A stretch of 64,000 nucleotides of DNA from Sulfurirhabdus autotrophica (GCF_004346685.1 NZ_SMCO01000006.1:62001-126000); one strand, 5' to 3'. Numbered from the stretch's first letter, positions 37,801-47,032 are shown. The notes: generated by a model not told the origin, from the sequence alone. Translations and numbers: made by a program.

Positions 37801-38505
37801 CGCTGCGGCGACAGCATCCATTACCAGCAAGAGTCGGTCATTTGGTTTGAGCCCGGTAGCGATACCAGCCAGGTAGACGTCATTCAGGCTTTGGGTGTCC
37901 TTTCCCAAGAAAAGCTGCGGACGTTCCAACCGTGGCTTCAGCACGTTCCACTCCCACCGTGCAAGAATCGGTTCGATGGTCTCGAATGCTTGCATCTGCT
38001 CGTCGGCACCAACAGGAATGCTGTTGGCGCGCGCGCCTTTGGGAATCGTCACTGGGTCCGAATCCCTTGCCATGGAATAGGCAAGATAAACGCTGGATGC
38101 GACACCCGGCCGCAATGCGTAGCCAACAAGCCGCGCAAGTTCCAGTACTGAACGCCTCTCAGTGGCGGTACGCAGATAGCCTTCATTGGCGATACGCTCC
38201 TGGTAAAAAGTCAGCACATCGCCTACCATGGACCAGGCATCCAGCAGTGCTATGGATGCGTCGTTTTTCTCGCGGGTTTTAAGCGCCGCCAGTTCGGAAT
38301 ATTCCTGACCGGAAAGGCGGGCCTGCATGGTTTCGAAAAATGACCCATGGGTACCCACGCGATAGCGTAATTTGCTTAACATGGGCCGGTTGTATGTGGA
38401 CAACGGCGTCAATATATGCGGGCCTTCACAGCAATCACAGGGCTGTGGCCCGGTACAGCCCTGATTGGTTAAGCAGCTTTGATTTGTCGCATGGCTATGG
38501 CTCAT
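34882..38505 (-). CDS. Putative baseplate assembly protein (large, J-like)
   Basis: 1207 residues. It belongs to the eCIS baseplate family related to gpJ/T4 gp6: LSKLRYRVGTHGSFFETMQARL, LKTREKNDASIALLDAWSMVGDVLTFYQERIANEGYLRTATE near the N-terminus, and GNGVHGSRLPSGQESIKAVFRNGIG, PLALMALDRLVSTPDYADFSRTF and a J-like end later. The first 30 residues hold seven Cys (CLTNQGC, PQPCDCC), possibly a metal site. Likely role: wedge subunit of the baseplate. Overlaps both neighbours by 4 bp. Confidence 0.85.
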   Translation of the reverse strand: MSHSHATNQSCLTNQGCTGPQPCDCCEGPHILTPLSTYNRPMLSKLRYRVGTHGSFFETMQARLSGQEYSELAALKTREKNDASIALLDAWSMVGDVLTFYQERIANEGYLRTATERRSVLELARLVGYALRPGVASSVYLAYSMARDSDPVTIPKGARANSIPVGADEQMQAFETIEPILARWEWNVLKPRLERPQLFLGKDTQSLNDVYLAGIATGLKPNDRLLLVMDAVAAAIAPFRVLEVNPMPAANPITGKDRTRVSIVPLMPTQIFALESGQILARTKNIATEFSNLEKFKVTADSEMARYVQALMSEMIDAIKAGSSGQQLLAEMHKNFLPRLREQQKIAKEGGYNRLEPWISAFIMELESKVVPFARAKAMAVPSAASTGTSDTLGNIVLPGTQLGSMLVDLGKAPSLPPPNATNLARNVSRSFAPSSDTLPRLIASLVPSAASTLYAAWNNVAVAPVDPSEVYALRLKVAPFGYNAPLKAIVDEDGRVIGQEEWPLDGSVATSIQFIRVSNTLHVSGQRGSERYTWLLQLKGNDFKQTIQWAQFTEVVVSAKFVDLGNTVFISMSVEFTALTTHNTAIELSTDQLALTVGNNKFDMQRDQRIQEDTDTDRLSIDWITSRRLDSDVVTVNAASLQPPPLNVVPLDTAYEQIIPGSWVLIERADQNTSLVTRVIQVQTIAKADYGLTGKSTLLTLQDNWLTANDVLLSVFRATAVHVLSEGLALADEPISDPICGVEIELDGLYDGLDAGRWLIIAGERSDILDANGEVVPGVQAVERVMLSAVRQDVSQSRSFDGDISIPRPGDTTHTFIQLSAQIAYCYKRDTVRIYGNVAKATHGETRQETLGAGDATLSLQQFTLKQSPLTYTSAATTSGIASTLQVRVNDVEWHEVDSLAAIGPNDRNFITSTDDAGKTTVVFGNGVHGSRLPSGQESIKAVFRNGIGKPGNVKAGQIALLNTRPLGVIEVNNPIRSSGGADKEPRDQARKNIPLALMALDRLVSTPDYADFSRTFGGVGKATSARLTNGRQERVHVTIAGVDDIPIDETSDLYRNLFDALHRFGDQYLPITLAVRERLALVISANIRVHPDYQWETLEPKVRGALIDAFSFNNVDLGQDLLLADAIKTIQAVPGVVYVDVDVFDTISEATILAGFTIPTASGLTLKDRIFIEVARFDQGVLLPAQVAYLSPEVPDTLILQEIKQ

Positions 38506-41159
38506 AGTCCACCTCTGAGGATCAGTTCCAGTTTCCCGTTTTCGGGGAAGCTGGGGTCGTTATCAAGCTGGGCAATTTCCATTACAGCCATGGGCAGCAC
38601 ACCACTGGTTGGAACACAGGTATTGCCCCCGCTGATAGGGACGATGCAGGATGTGCTAGCATCGAGCCGCGCCAGCCTCAGGAGGCGTACGGCATCCACG
38701 CCGTCCACACCTTTGACCGCTGCAATCAGGCGCGAAACGTAGATACCTTCGCCAAAACTGAGATTGTCTGGATTGAAGAAACCCAGCTTGCCATCGGCGA
38801 GTTGTCCCCGGCCTAATACCTTCAGCAATTCAGCTTTAACTGTGGCGCGTTCAAAGTGCGGCAACACGCAGATTTCCATTTTCATGTCGATAGGCACATA
38901 ACGTGCCGGTACCACTGCCAGATCGTGACCCATACGGCGATAGGTGTACAGATAATCTTCAACTTCCTTCAGCAATGCCGCGTCCGCGATTTCAGTATAG
39001 AGCGGATCAATTGCCACATGCGCTTCGTACCAGCTCCCCATCCAGCGTAGTTCAGCTGCAGCCCGCTGCAGCTTCGGATTGTTCTGCGCCAGTTCGGAGT
39101 AGTCTTCGGCAGTGATAGCACGTTCGCGCCGGGCGCGGAATGCCTGCGGTGCAAACAGTTTCACCTCAGCCATAGGTTCCGGCGCGGCACCGCCTTTGGC
39201 AGGCAGCGGATTACGTGGTTCTATACTGTCCGCGCTGAGCGACCCTTCGCGTAAAACGAGATAGGTCAGCGTGTCACGACCTACGTTTCCTGTCGTACCA
39301 TTGCCAACGCGGTAGCATGCCTGAAAATAGGTGCCGGCCGAAGGAATACGCCCCAGGTTTCCGTCACCGAAGCGCAGATGCGAGCGTCCGTCGTCATCCA
39401 CCTCGGCGACAAAGTGACGCTGGTCGCCAATACTGTCCAGGAGGTCATATTGCGCTTGCCACTTCTCACCGTCAGCTGTCGCACCAGCGTATTCCTGTAA
39501 CGAAACGTAGGGCAATGCCAGACGCTGATCCTGAACGATGCTCGCGGACGCAGATCCAGTATCGGCAAGGGGTTGACCGAAAGTAAGTGGCGTCTGTGAC
39601 AATGTGGGACGAAAAGGTTCTGGCGTGATGCTGCTCTCAAGCACACTGCCGTCGCACGCACACTCGCCGATGGTCTCTTTAGGTGGAACGGGGCCGATCG
39701 GCTCGCACACGCGCCGGCCGTGGTCAACGAGCACAACATTGCCGTGAGCCACACTGATGTCGTCGATGCGAGTGCAGTCCGGTGCGGGCATCCGTGCCGA
39801 GAGACAAAGCGAAAACGGCAGCGCATCCTCCGGGTCCCATTCTATTTCCAGTACGAGACGGCCAAGCAGGCCATCCAGCGATGGCGTGACTTTAGTCAGG
39901 CGCACCGCGTGGCGATGAGCAAAGTCTGCATCCGCTGGATTACGAGTCGTTGGCCCGAGGATTTCTTCGAAGATCAACACGTCGCCGACATGCAGGTCCA
40001 ATATACGTACCGGCTGGGGCAACACAGCCACCTGGCTGAGAACACCCTCTGGATTAGCACCACCGCCTGCATCGCTAACGGGGTCAGGGGGCAAGACTTG
40101 ATCCAGCAATGTCGCCTGTGTCGCGCCTTTAGCCAGACAGCACTGCAGGTCACCCCAGGTGTAAAAATGCATGTTGCAATGGGCCGCGCGAAATTGATAT
40201 TTGGTTGCGGGGTCGGTTACCAATGGCTCGAACACTTCATACCAATTGGTTGGCACACCTTCCAGATCAACTGCTTTGACCACCCTGCCGCTGGCAGCCT
40301 TGATGCCTGGGAAGCTGGTAATAAAGTAGAGATTACTCGCGGCGATAGGGTCCAGATCAGTCTTGGTGCACACGGTGACCCAGGTACGCGCATTATTCCC
40401 CTCATGCATGCGGTAATCCACCAGCCGCGCGTGGCGCCGCACGGATATACGGCGGCGAGCAGTTTCGAGGTAGGCTTCCGTCGCTACTGCATCCTGGTAA
40501 TAGCTTAGATAGTCGCCTGCATAGGCTAGCAGTTCAACCAGCGTCACACCGAGATCTGGAACGTGGCGCTCCTGCCAGTCGGGCATAATCAGTGCCAGCC
40601 GGTCGTAGATCAGCTGGCGAAAGCTTGCATAATCTTTGGCGAGATAATTAATTTCCGGCGTGGGGAAAACTTCAGGTGGGCACGTTTGCTCCTGCTTGCA
40701 GTCCAGATCGTTTGAGCAATCCACCTTGAAACTGAAACATACGCAGGCATAACGCGGATCAAGACCAGGCAATGGCTGGTACTGCGGTTCCCCAGCTGCG
40801 GCTGAATTTGCCAAGGCCTTCACTTCGACACTCGTGGATATCTTTTTCACCAGGCACAAGCGATAAATAGAGAAATCGCCTAATTTGTCGAGCGTAATCC
40901 GCAAGCAGTCATCCAGTTCAGGATCGTCGGCGCGTTCGATTTCCACCTTGATCGCTTTAATATCCAGAATTCGCCGACCGCCTTCAATGCAGATATTGTC
41001 AACGGTCACATTTTCGGGCACATGACCGAAAAAATGCACGCACAGCGAGCGCTGGTCCTCGGAGACTTCAACAAAATCCATGCCATTCCAATCCGGGTTG
41101 CCAAATAGTTTCTTGCGCCGCTCGGCGATACGACAAGCCAATGTGGGAGAGTCCATCAT
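38502..41159 (-). CDS. Putative baseplate assembly protein (Afp11-like)
   Basis: 885 residues. It opens with CRIAERRKKLFGNPDWNGMDFVEV, typical of the second large eCIS baseplate family. The J-like core is visible as YLAKDYASFRQLIYDRLALIMPDW, DLGVTLVELLAYAGDYLSYYQDAVATEAYLETARRR, LRFGDGNLGRIPSAGTYFQACYRVGNG and EDYSELAQNNPKLQRAAAELRWMG. It is paralogous in outline to the 1207-aa protein and likely forms the inner wedge. It overlaps gp25 and the 1207-aa gene by 4 bp each. Confidence 0.87.
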   Translation of the reverse strand: MMDSPTLACRIAERRKKLFGNPDWNGMDFVEVSEDQRSLCVHFFGHVPENVTVDNICIEGGRRILDIKAIKVEIERADDPELDDCLRITLDKLGDFSIYRLCLVKKISTSVEVKALANSAAAGEPQYQPLPGLDPRYACVCFSFKVDCSNDLDCKQEQTCPPEVFPTPEINYLAKDYASFRQLIYDRLALIMPDWQERHVPDLGVTLVELLAYAGDYLSYYQDAVATEAYLETARRRISVRRHARLVDYRMHEGNNARTWVTVCTKTDLDPIAASNLYFITSFPGIKAASGRVVKAVDLEGVPTNWYEVFEPLVTDPATKYQFRAAHCNMHFYTWGDLQCCLAKGATQATLLDQVLPPDPVSDAGGGANPEGVLSQVAVLPQPVRILDLHVGDVLIFEEILGPTTRNPADADFAHRHAVRLTKVTPSLDGLLGRLVLEIEWDPEDALPFSLCLSARMPAPDCTRIDDISVAHGNVVLVDHGRRVCEPIGPVPPKETIGECACDGSVLESSITPEPFRPTLSQTPLTFGQPLADTGSASASIVQDQRLALPYVSLQEYAGATADGEKWQAQYDLLDSIGDQRHFVAEVDDDGRSHLRFGDGNLGRIPSAGTYFQACYRVGNGTTGNVGRDTLTYLVLREGSLSADSIEPRNPLPAKGGAAPEPMAEVKLFAPQAFRARRERAITAEDYSELAQNNPKLQRAAAELRWMGSWYEAHVAIDPLYTEIADAALLKEVEDYLYTYRRMGHDLAVVPARYVPIDMKMEICVLPHFERATVKAELLKVLGRGQLADGKLGFFNPDNLSFGEGIYVSRLIAAVKGVDGVDAVRLLRLARLDASTSCIVPISGGNTCVPTSGVLPMAVMEIAQLDNDPSFPENGKLELILRGGL

Positions 41160-41515
41160 GCAATACCTCGTTCAAAAGTATCGGTGCGCGTTTCCCCTGT
41201 TTTGCGCAGGGCGTAGGTGAGATCCACCTTCAGGCGAGAATCCTCGCTTGACACCTCCAGCCCCCGCACTTCGACGACATCACCCAGCCAGCGGTCAAGC
41301 GCTGCCTGCAAGGTAAACTGCAACGCTGCCGCCAATTCCGGACTGTTTGGCGCAAACACCATTTGCATCAAGCCGCTGCCAAAATCGGGGCGATTCACGC
41401 GCTCGCCGGCGCTGGTAAATAGAAGCTCTTCGATCATGTCACGCACGTGATCGCTATCGTCCGTGGAAGCGGTGCGGCCACGGCTGTCGAATTGATATGG
41501 AAAATCAATTTGCAT
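41156..41515 (-). CDS. GPW/gp25-like baseplate wedge protein
   Basis: 119 residues: DFPYQFDSRGRTASTDDSDHVRDMIEELLFTSAGERVNRPDFGSGLMQMVFAPNSPEL is the gp25 fold with the conserved TxxGERxxRPxFG. It connects the sheath to the baseplate wedges (Afp9 equivalent). AGGAGG placed before the ATG at 41515 shows that an upstream in-frame start 14 codons earlier is not used. Confidence 0.93.
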   Translation of the reverse strand: MQIDFPYQFDSRGRTASTDDSDHVRDMIEELLFTSAGERVNRPDFGSGLMQMVFAPNSPELAAALQFTLQAALDRWLGDVVEVRGLEVSSEDSRLKVDLTYALRKTGETRTDTFERGIA

Positions 41516-41525
41516 GTTTACCCTC

Positions 41526-41885
41526 CTAAATTGCAAAAACACGTGGCTGCACAGCACTCACCACGGGTGGCCCCTGCGGGATCTGCTCGGCACTCTGGCA
41601 CACGCCTGCTCCTGGCCCCGGCGAAACCTGCAGCAGGACCGGCTGGCCCATGACCGCAACACGCGAGGATAAGTTGACCCATTTGACAGTGATACAAGGC
41701 TGTGGCTTGGTGCCCACACCCACAGGAATCTGGAATGGGCAACCGGGCCCGACGTTAATAATATTGGTTGCAATCGCCACCGGCTGCCCGCTTACGAGAA
41801 CCCGCGGTTGCACAGGCGCAGTCATGCATGGGATGCCATGCGTGCACTGCATGCCAAAGTTGCTATGAAGGATTAAGCCAGGCAT
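41526..41885 (-). CDS. PAAR-like spike tip protein
   Basis: 119 residues with the repeated short strands of PAAR-like proteins: MPGLILHSNFGMQCTHGIP, PRVLVSGQPVAIATNIINVGPGCPFQIPVG, PCITVKWVNLSSRVAVMGQPVLLQ. Cys and His residues (C14, H16, C20 and later Cys) could bind the tip metal. It caps the gpV spike (Afp10 equivalent). Neighbours are gpV (6 bp) and gp25 (10 bp). Confidence 0.85.
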   Translation of the reverse strand: MPGLILHSNFGMQCTHGIPCMTAPVQPRVLVSGQPVAIATNIINVGPGCPFQIPVGVGTKPQPCITVKWVNLSSRVAVMGQPVLLQVSPGPGAGVCQSAEQIPQGPPVVSAVQPRVFAI

Positions 41886-41891
41886 CGCGGG

Positions 41892-42437
41892 TTACATCGC
41901 CGGGGCCGGTCCGGAGACCGTAAGCGCGCCGCCGTTCACGTCCACTAACGTTGCGCCGTTGACCCTGACCGTGGCGCCGAAAATGGTAACGCCGGTTTTG
42001 TCGAGCCGGATGTAGGAGGTTCCTGTAGACAACAAAATACCTCCAGCAGGCAGCAGCGGCGGCAACGGAGAGTCGCTGATCATCACCATCTGCTGTCCCA
42101 TTGACTGTATGATCACAGGCGGACTAACCGGATTACCCAACTGGGCGAGTACGGGAATGTCCGCGGCGGAAGTCGCGCGGCAGCCATTCCAGATCGGATA
42201 ATTCAAGTCACCCTGCTCGAACTGCACCCACACCCCTGCGCCGATGGCCGGAACGATGTATGTACCTGAAGGCGCGCCAACAGGTCCTGCCAGTGTTACA
42301 ACGGGTTCTGCCCAGGTGGAAGGAAGAAGCTTGAGAACATCCGGAACGCTGACGATCAGGCGGCCACGGCGCTCAGGGTCGATATTCACTAGTACCGTAC
42401 CGCGATATAATCCAAAATATTTCTCACATTCACTCAT
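41892..42437 (-). CDS. Baseplate assembly protein V (spike OB/beta-helix)
   Basis: 181 residues. The N-terminal OB fold (YRGTVLVNIDPERRGRLIVSVPDV, PAIGAGVWVQFEQGDLNYPIWNG) is followed by a short beta-helix repeat at the C-terminus (SYIRLDKTGVTIFGATVRVNGATLVDVNGGALTV). This is the needle part of the central spike. Together with the protein-D-like gene it equals one VgrG/Afp8. Overlap with that gene is 4 bp. Confidence 0.92.
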   Translation of the reverse strand: MSECEKYFGLYRGTVLVNIDPERRGRLIVSVPDVLKLLPSTWAEPVVTLAGPVGAPSGTYIVPAIGAGVWVQFEQGDLNYPIWNGCRATSAADIPVLAQLGNPVSPPVIIQSMGQQMVMISDSPLPPLLPAGGILLSTGTSYIRLDKTGVTIFGATVRVNGATLVDVNGGALTVSGPAPAM

Positions 42438-43558
42438 GTCACTACCCTTGGTGTGTTAGAAATCAATCCGTCCCGTGCAAGCGTGAAGCTTTGCTTGTAT
42501 TCGCCTCGCTTGATGTTGCTTGTAACCGTTTCCACGTAATAAAGCCCATCATAGGCAAGACCTGCACCGCGAACGCCTACCAGCAGCCGAGCGCGGAGCA
42601 CGTGGCCATAGCGCAACACATCCAGCGTTCCATTAGCGCTGATGGCATCGGCATTGTTTATTACAAAACCGAGAATATCCCGCGCTGCCTTATCAGGAGA
42701 AAGGCCGGCGCCGCGGCACGCAAAATCAATCTTTGAAGGCGGTGTTGGACGCAGCCCGAGCGGCGGTTTGAATATATTCACGTTTGGCACCGGAATGGGG
42801 ATGGAAACCCTGCCGGTTATCGGATCAAGTATCATAAATACACGCACCTTTTTCGCGAGTCCATCGAGCGAAAAACTCAAGGATTCGACATTTGTGTGAG
42901 CGTCCATATTGACGTTCAGCGCAGGTTGCGGAATGGGAATGCGGATGTCCGGGCCGAAGTAGGCAATGCTCTGCCCCGGCAACGGACCTGGCTCCACATA
43001 AAAAACGTAACCACACCGTTGGGCCAACATCTTGACGTAGGAAAGGTCCGTTCCTACCTGCGTCTGGTGCCGAGATGTCGGTATCTCCACCGTGGGAATG
43101 AATGGTGGTATTGCCAGGGGCACGATACCAAAGAGCGCGTAAGGCGCAAGCGTCGCATATACCTGGGCAATATCCGGCATGGCCGGATAAGGTTTGGTGA
43201 GTTCCACCACATCCATCAGCACGCTGAGGTCCTCACCGGTGACTGTGAACGTTGACTGCCCTGGCTCATTACTGGACTGCAGTTCCTGACGCGTAACAAT
43301 GCCATCCATGAGAACATTGGGCATACCCCCCAACGTAACGATAATAATCACGCGGGTAATCATCGGATCAAAATAGCCTGCGGGCAACATTGTGGTAATC
43401 AAGGCTGACTTTTTGCTCACCGCAAACGTGAGCTGAAACCCGCTGCGGTCCTTGCCACTGGTCACCTGTACGCTGGTTACCGCGTCCACGACCGATTGCG
43501 GCGCCGGTATCGGTACTGCGGGCCCGATCATGAGCGTGAGGTGAATACCTTTAAGCAT
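42434..43558 (-). CDS. Phage protein D / VgrG N-terminal-like hub protein
   Basis: 374 residues of the gp27-like hub: FDPMITRVIIIVTLGGMPNVLMDGIVTRQELQSSNEPGQSTFTVTGEDLSVLMD and TDLSYVKMLAQRCGYVFYVEPGPLPGQSIAYFGPD, then FYVETVTSNIKRGEYKQSFTLARDG. It forms the trimeric hub carrying gpV. Separate D and V genes replace the single Afp8-type spike gene. It overlaps the LysM gene by 8 bp. Confidence 0.9.
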   Translation of the reverse strand: MLKGIHLTLMIGPAVPIPAPQSVVDAVTSVQVTSGKDRSGFQLTFAVSKKSALITTMLPAGYFDPMITRVIIIVTLGGMPNVLMDGIVTRQELQSSNEPGQSTFTVTGEDLSVLMDVVELTKPYPAMPDIAQVYATLAPYALFGIVPLAIPPFIPTVEIPTSRHQTQVGTDLSYVKMLAQRCGYVFYVEPGPLPGQSIAYFGPDIRIPIPQPALNVNMDAHTNVESLSFSLDGLAKKVRVFMILDPITGRVSIPIPVPNVNIFKPPLGLRPTPPSKIDFACRGAGLSPDKAARDILGFVINNADAISANGTLDVLRYGHVLRARLLVGVRGAGLAYDGLYYVETVTSNIKRGEYKQSFTLARDGLISNTPRVVT

Positions 43559-43874
43559 TGGGGGTTCCCGGTATACCTTCGGGCAGCGTAATGCGCAACG
43601 AGCTACCCGTGCGCTCGGTTAGCTCGTCCGGGTGCAGCGCTCGGTTGGCGTCGCATATGCGCCAAAATTGTTCCGGATCGTCGAGATATTGCGCGGTGAT
43701 ATTGTCCAGCCGCTCACCCTGGAGAACCGTATGCTCCAGCAACAGGGCAAAACGCTCTGGCGCCGGCACAAAGCGGCGCTGGAGATAAACAATCTTGACG
43801 TCGTTTTCGATCTCAAGCGTAGACGTTTCAATATTATAATAGCGGCTGGTCATCGGAAACTGAAAGTTGCTCAT
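43551..43874 (-). CDS. LysM-domain tail protein
   Basis: 107 residues. The C-terminal half is a LysM-like domain (HTVLQGERLDNITAQYLDDPEQFWRICDANRALHPDEL). The N-terminal half begins with a short beta region (SRYYNIETSTLEIE). In contractile tails a LysM protein links the tube end to the spike hub (T4 gp53/Afp7 C-terminal role). Here it is a separate polypeptide between the tube adaptor and hub genes, overlapping both. Confidence 0.85.
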   Translation of the reverse strand: MSNFQFPMTSRYYNIETSTLEIENDVKIVYLQRRFVPAPERFALLLEHTVLQGERLDNITAQYLDDPEQFWRICDANRALHPDELTERTGSSLRITLPEGIPGTPNA

Positions 43875-44527
43875 GGGACCCCCGTTAACCCTAATGTGGA
43901 AAGTGCACCGCCCGGCCCAAGTCGCGCCAGCAGCTCCTTGTTTTTCAAATAAGTCATGAAAAGATTCCCGCCTTTATGGCTAAATCCCAGATCGTTCACC
44001 GACAGCACACGCATGCCCAGGCTGACCTTGGCGCGGATCGGATTCAGTGCAACATCGAATGCCTCCTCTGTAATGCTGAAGTCAGTCAGCCGCACGGGCA
44101 GAATGCGTGTCTTGCTCCAGATAAAGAGCGTAAGCGGCGATTCGGCCGGGGAAATTTCCAGCGTTCCTGCCTGTGCCAGGCTGTTGGTGGATTCGAGTTG
44201 GCCACTGGTGGGATAGACAATGGTCTCCAGCGCAGCAAGCTGAGGGAAAATACCCAGTTGAGTCGTGGTGCGATTTTCATCCGGAAACTCAAGCTGATCG
44301 GTTGCATCGATTTCTGCATCCAGCTTGATGGTTTCGTTCGGTGGACCCTTCAAGCGCAGCGCTTCCAGCCTGTCGCCTTCGCCGCCTACGGCCTGCATCT
44401 GGAGCGTGCGCGTGAGCGTGTCCGGGTTGTATTGCAGGGCAATAATGCGCAACACGGCCGCCGTAGTGGGATCAAGCAAGATAATGCCGCCTTTGATGAT
44501 GCGTGGCGTGTTAGGAAAAGTGCTCAT
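43871..44527 (-). CDS. CIS tube adaptor protein (Afp7-like)
   Basis: 218 residues: ALQYNPDTLTRTLQMQA, KLDAEIDATDQLEFPDE, GIFPQLAALETIVYP and LTLFIWSKTRILPVRLTDFSITEEAFDVALNPIRAKVSLGMRVL are the CIS_tube family core. The protein initiates the tube on the spike. It lies 115 bp after the first DUF4157 gene and overlaps the LysM gene by 4 bp. Confidence 0.9.
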   Translation of the reverse strand: MSTFPNTPRIIKGGIILLDPTTAAVLRIIALQYNPDTLTRTLQMQAVGGEGDRLEALRLKGPPNETIKLDAEIDATDQLEFPDENRTTTQLGIFPQLAALETIVYPTSGQLESTNSLAQAGTLEISPAESPLTLFIWSKTRILPVRLTDFSITEEAFDVALNPIRAKVSLGMRVLSVNDLGFSHKGGNLFMTYLKNKELLARLGPGGALSTLGLTGVP

Positions 44528-44642
44528 TGTTTACGTACCATCCTCAATGATCCTTGAAACCACCGTTGAACGCTCAACAAAAAAATTTCACCAAATAATT
44601 CAAAACTTCTATTTCATACTTCACCACTTGTGCTCCTGCGCG

Positions 44643-46817
44643 CTAAAATGAAACGCCACCCGTGAACAGCACCGTAGTGGGAACCATCGTCTTGACAGTC
44701 GGACCCATCCGATCAAGCCGCGATTCGGGAATACTGCCTGCGCCGGTCATGACATTGACGCCGCCAAATACAGGACCGACGTTTACCTTTGCCTGCCCAC
44801 CCCAAAGCAGTGGTGAATCGGGGTTCCACCAGTCCAGGCGGCTCACTGATCCGGTCAAATCCAGTTTGAAAGCCGGAAGTTTGTCAGGTGCCGAGTCACC
44901 CATATAGGTATAGGACAAGCCGAGAGAAACATCCGAAAAACCACTTCTGCTGGTTTCTCCCACCCTTCCGGTAACAAATGAGATTGCAACGCTGGCATCC
45001 AGAGTTTTCTTCTTTCCAACATTAAACCGAGTACTGGCGAAAGGCGTCGTTTTTAGTCCCCATCCACCCGCCGGTACGCCACTTGTACCAAGAGGGGCGA
45101 GGACATCTTGTTCTTTCCAGTCCAGATACGTCGCGGTAAAGCCTATTTTCTTCAGTCCTGTCGCTTTTTCTCCTGCCACATAGCCATAACCGCCGCGCAC
45201 AAACCATGATGTCAGTTCTTTTCCCGTCTCTCCGCCATACTGCACGCCGGCCTCCAATTCGGCCAGATGCCCGGCAGAGCCGAAAATCGTCCCACCTTTG
45301 AATTTGTAGCCGGGCTGCTTATCCGGGGTCAGGGTGAGGGGCTTGTTCGCCTCGTATGTAAACCACGCACTCCCCTGCCAGCCGCGATATTTCGAAGGGT
45401 CGGCGATGTCTGATACGGTAGCGCCTCCCGGCTTGATAAGCGCAGGCAGATTTAACGTCAACCCGTATTTCTGCTGGCGGACCTCCCCGCTGATATCCTG
45501 ATTGCGCTCAAAAGTTGCTCCTGACGGCACCCCGCCGCCTGCAAAAGGTGCGGCGGAAAAGGCCGGATGGGTTGCCAACTGCATGGGACCAACATCGAAA
45601 AAATCCGGTGCTTTCAACTGTTTCTTGAAGATCGCGTTCACCAGCGCTTTGATCAGGCCTGTCTGCTGAGTCCATGCATCCCCTTCCAGCGCCGTCGGGT
45701 CTTCATTTTTCTTTTTCACACCTTGAATCAATGAGTATGTACCCTGCACCGCCAGAAATAGCGCTGCGAGAGTTGCCGTATGCGTTTTCACGCGCGTCAA
45801 AAACAGGTCTGAAGAGAGGTAATCGTCCACACGCAGGCCCACAATGCGGCTCAGTGGGTCAAAGATCGCGTCTTTGGCTGGGGTCAAGCCAGTCAGCGGG
45901 TCCGCATATTTGGATAGATTTTTCAAATAATCACCGGCATCCTTCGACTTATCCCCGCCGGCAAATCCACCCGGCATCAGACCCACCGCCATTGCCCAAG
46001 CATAAAAGGCAGCGCCTTCCGTTCCCTTCAATGCGAGCAGCTTGCGGTCTCCCGGTGTCAATTCCTTTAGCACCAGGTCTTTCCAGATATCCACAAGCAG
46101 CGGATAAACCGCCAAATCTTTCCAGGTCCATTTGAGTGGTACCTTATCTGCATTGGTCGGCGCAGGTTCCGGTTGAGCAGAAGTGGGCGTTTTTGTCGCC
46201 GGTTCTCGGTTCAAAAGATTATGTTCTGAAGTGGGTCGACCGTGGTTTTGCACCACATGCGCCAATTCATGGGCCAACAAGCGCCTCCCCGCCTGCACTC
46301 CCGGAGCGAACCGTCCGCTGCCAAACACAATATCTTGCCCCACGGTGTAGGCATTGGCGTTCACGTCACGCGCAGACTGCTCCGCAGCACCACCGGAATG
46401 CACGCGCACCTGCGAGAAATCGTGGCTGAAACGCTTCTCCATGTCTTGCCTTAGCGCCGGTTCGAGCGGCATACCAGAGCCGGCCAGGACGTTGCCTACG
46501 CTTGCCGGTGCGGTATCCGCACCTTTGGTCACCAGCTCTCCATAACGCTGTATGCGTGGCGGGGCATGGCTGACAGCTGAATGCACTCGCGTATTCAACA
46601 CCTGATCGGCAATCTTGTCTGCTTCTAGTTCCAGCGGATCATTACTAGCGCCTATAGCAATTTTGCGTTGCATCACGTTATTTTTTTTCGTACATTCCGC
46701 ACATTGACCACCTGCTACCGTGTGGTTGCCACACTCACACTTGCGCTGAAGCATGCCTTGCGCTGATGGCAACAGGCTTGCTGCTGAGACTTGCGGCGCA
46801 ACTGTGGCTTTATTCAT
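44643..46817 (-). CDS. DUF4157 (eCIS core) protein 1, with barrel-like C-terminus
   Basis: 724 residues. The shared N-terminal module has CECGNHTVAGGQCAEC, MQRKIAIGASNDPLELEAD, SHDFSQVRVHSGGAAEQSAR and the zincin-like HELAH near residue 183. Residues about 235-420 are helical with two hydrophobic stretches (GAAFYAWAMAVGLMPGG; TATLAALFLAVQGTYS). The last 260 residues alternate like an outer-membrane barrel (SWFVRGGYGYVAG, TATYLDW, VAISFVTGRVG, VSLGLSYTYMG) and end TTVLFTGGVSF. Start ATG 46817 follows GGAGG; a TTG two codons earlier is less likely. Probable cargo; the activity is unknown. Confidence 0.85.
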   Translation of the reverse strand: MNKATVAPQVSAASLLPSAQGMLQRKCECGNHTVAGGQCAECTKKNNVMQRKIAIGASNDPLELEADKIADQVLNTRVHSAVSHAPPRIQRYGELVTKGADTAPASVGNVLAGSGMPLEPALRQDMEKRFSHDFSQVRVHSGGAAEQSARDVNANAYTVGQDIVFGSGRFAPGVQAGRRLLAHELAHVVQNHGRPTSEHNLLNREPATKTPTSAQPEPAPTNADKVPLKWTWKDLAVYPLLVDIWKDLVLKELTPGDRKLLALKGTEGAAFYAWAMAVGLMPGGFAGGDKSKDAGDYLKNLSKYADPLTGLTPAKDAIFDPLSRIVGLRVDDYLSSDLFLTRVKTHTATLAALFLAVQGTYSLIQGVKKKNEDPTALEGDAWTQQTGLIKALVNAIFKKQLKAPDFFDVGPMQLATHPAFSAAPFAGGGVPSGATFERNQDISGEVRQQKYGLTLNLPALIKPGGATVSDIADPSKYRGWQGSAWFTYEANKPLTLTPDKQPGYKFKGGTIFGSAGHLAELEAGVQYGGETGKELTSWFVRGGYGYVAGEKATGLKKIGFTATYLDWKEQDVLAPLGTSGVPAGGWGLKTTPFASTRFNVGKKKTLDASVAISFVTGRVGETSRSGFSDVSLGLSYTYMGDSAPDKLPAFKLDLTGSVSRLDWWNPDSPLLWGGQAKVNVGPVFGGVNVMTGAGSIPESRLDRMGPTVKTMVPTTVLFTGGVSF

Positions 46818-47032
46818 GGCCAATGCCTCCTAACGAAGGTTTTGAACAAGTCCGTCCGTGATGAGCATGCCGACCTACAAACGGATGCAATTTTTTCTGC
46901 GATCCTTTCAGTCCTTTGGATACATCGTAAAAACAGGTCATGGTTTATACCTCACCCTTGGTCATTACTTGGCAACTGTCTGTTGTGCTGCCCTAAACAG
47001 GTTCTTTCTTCTTGCGTACAATAGTGGACTAC

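Noticed and set aside
39720-40508. 262-codon open frame on the plus strand
   Set aside because: It lies wholly antisense to the 885-aa baseplate gene, has no family motif and reflects the codon bias of that gene.
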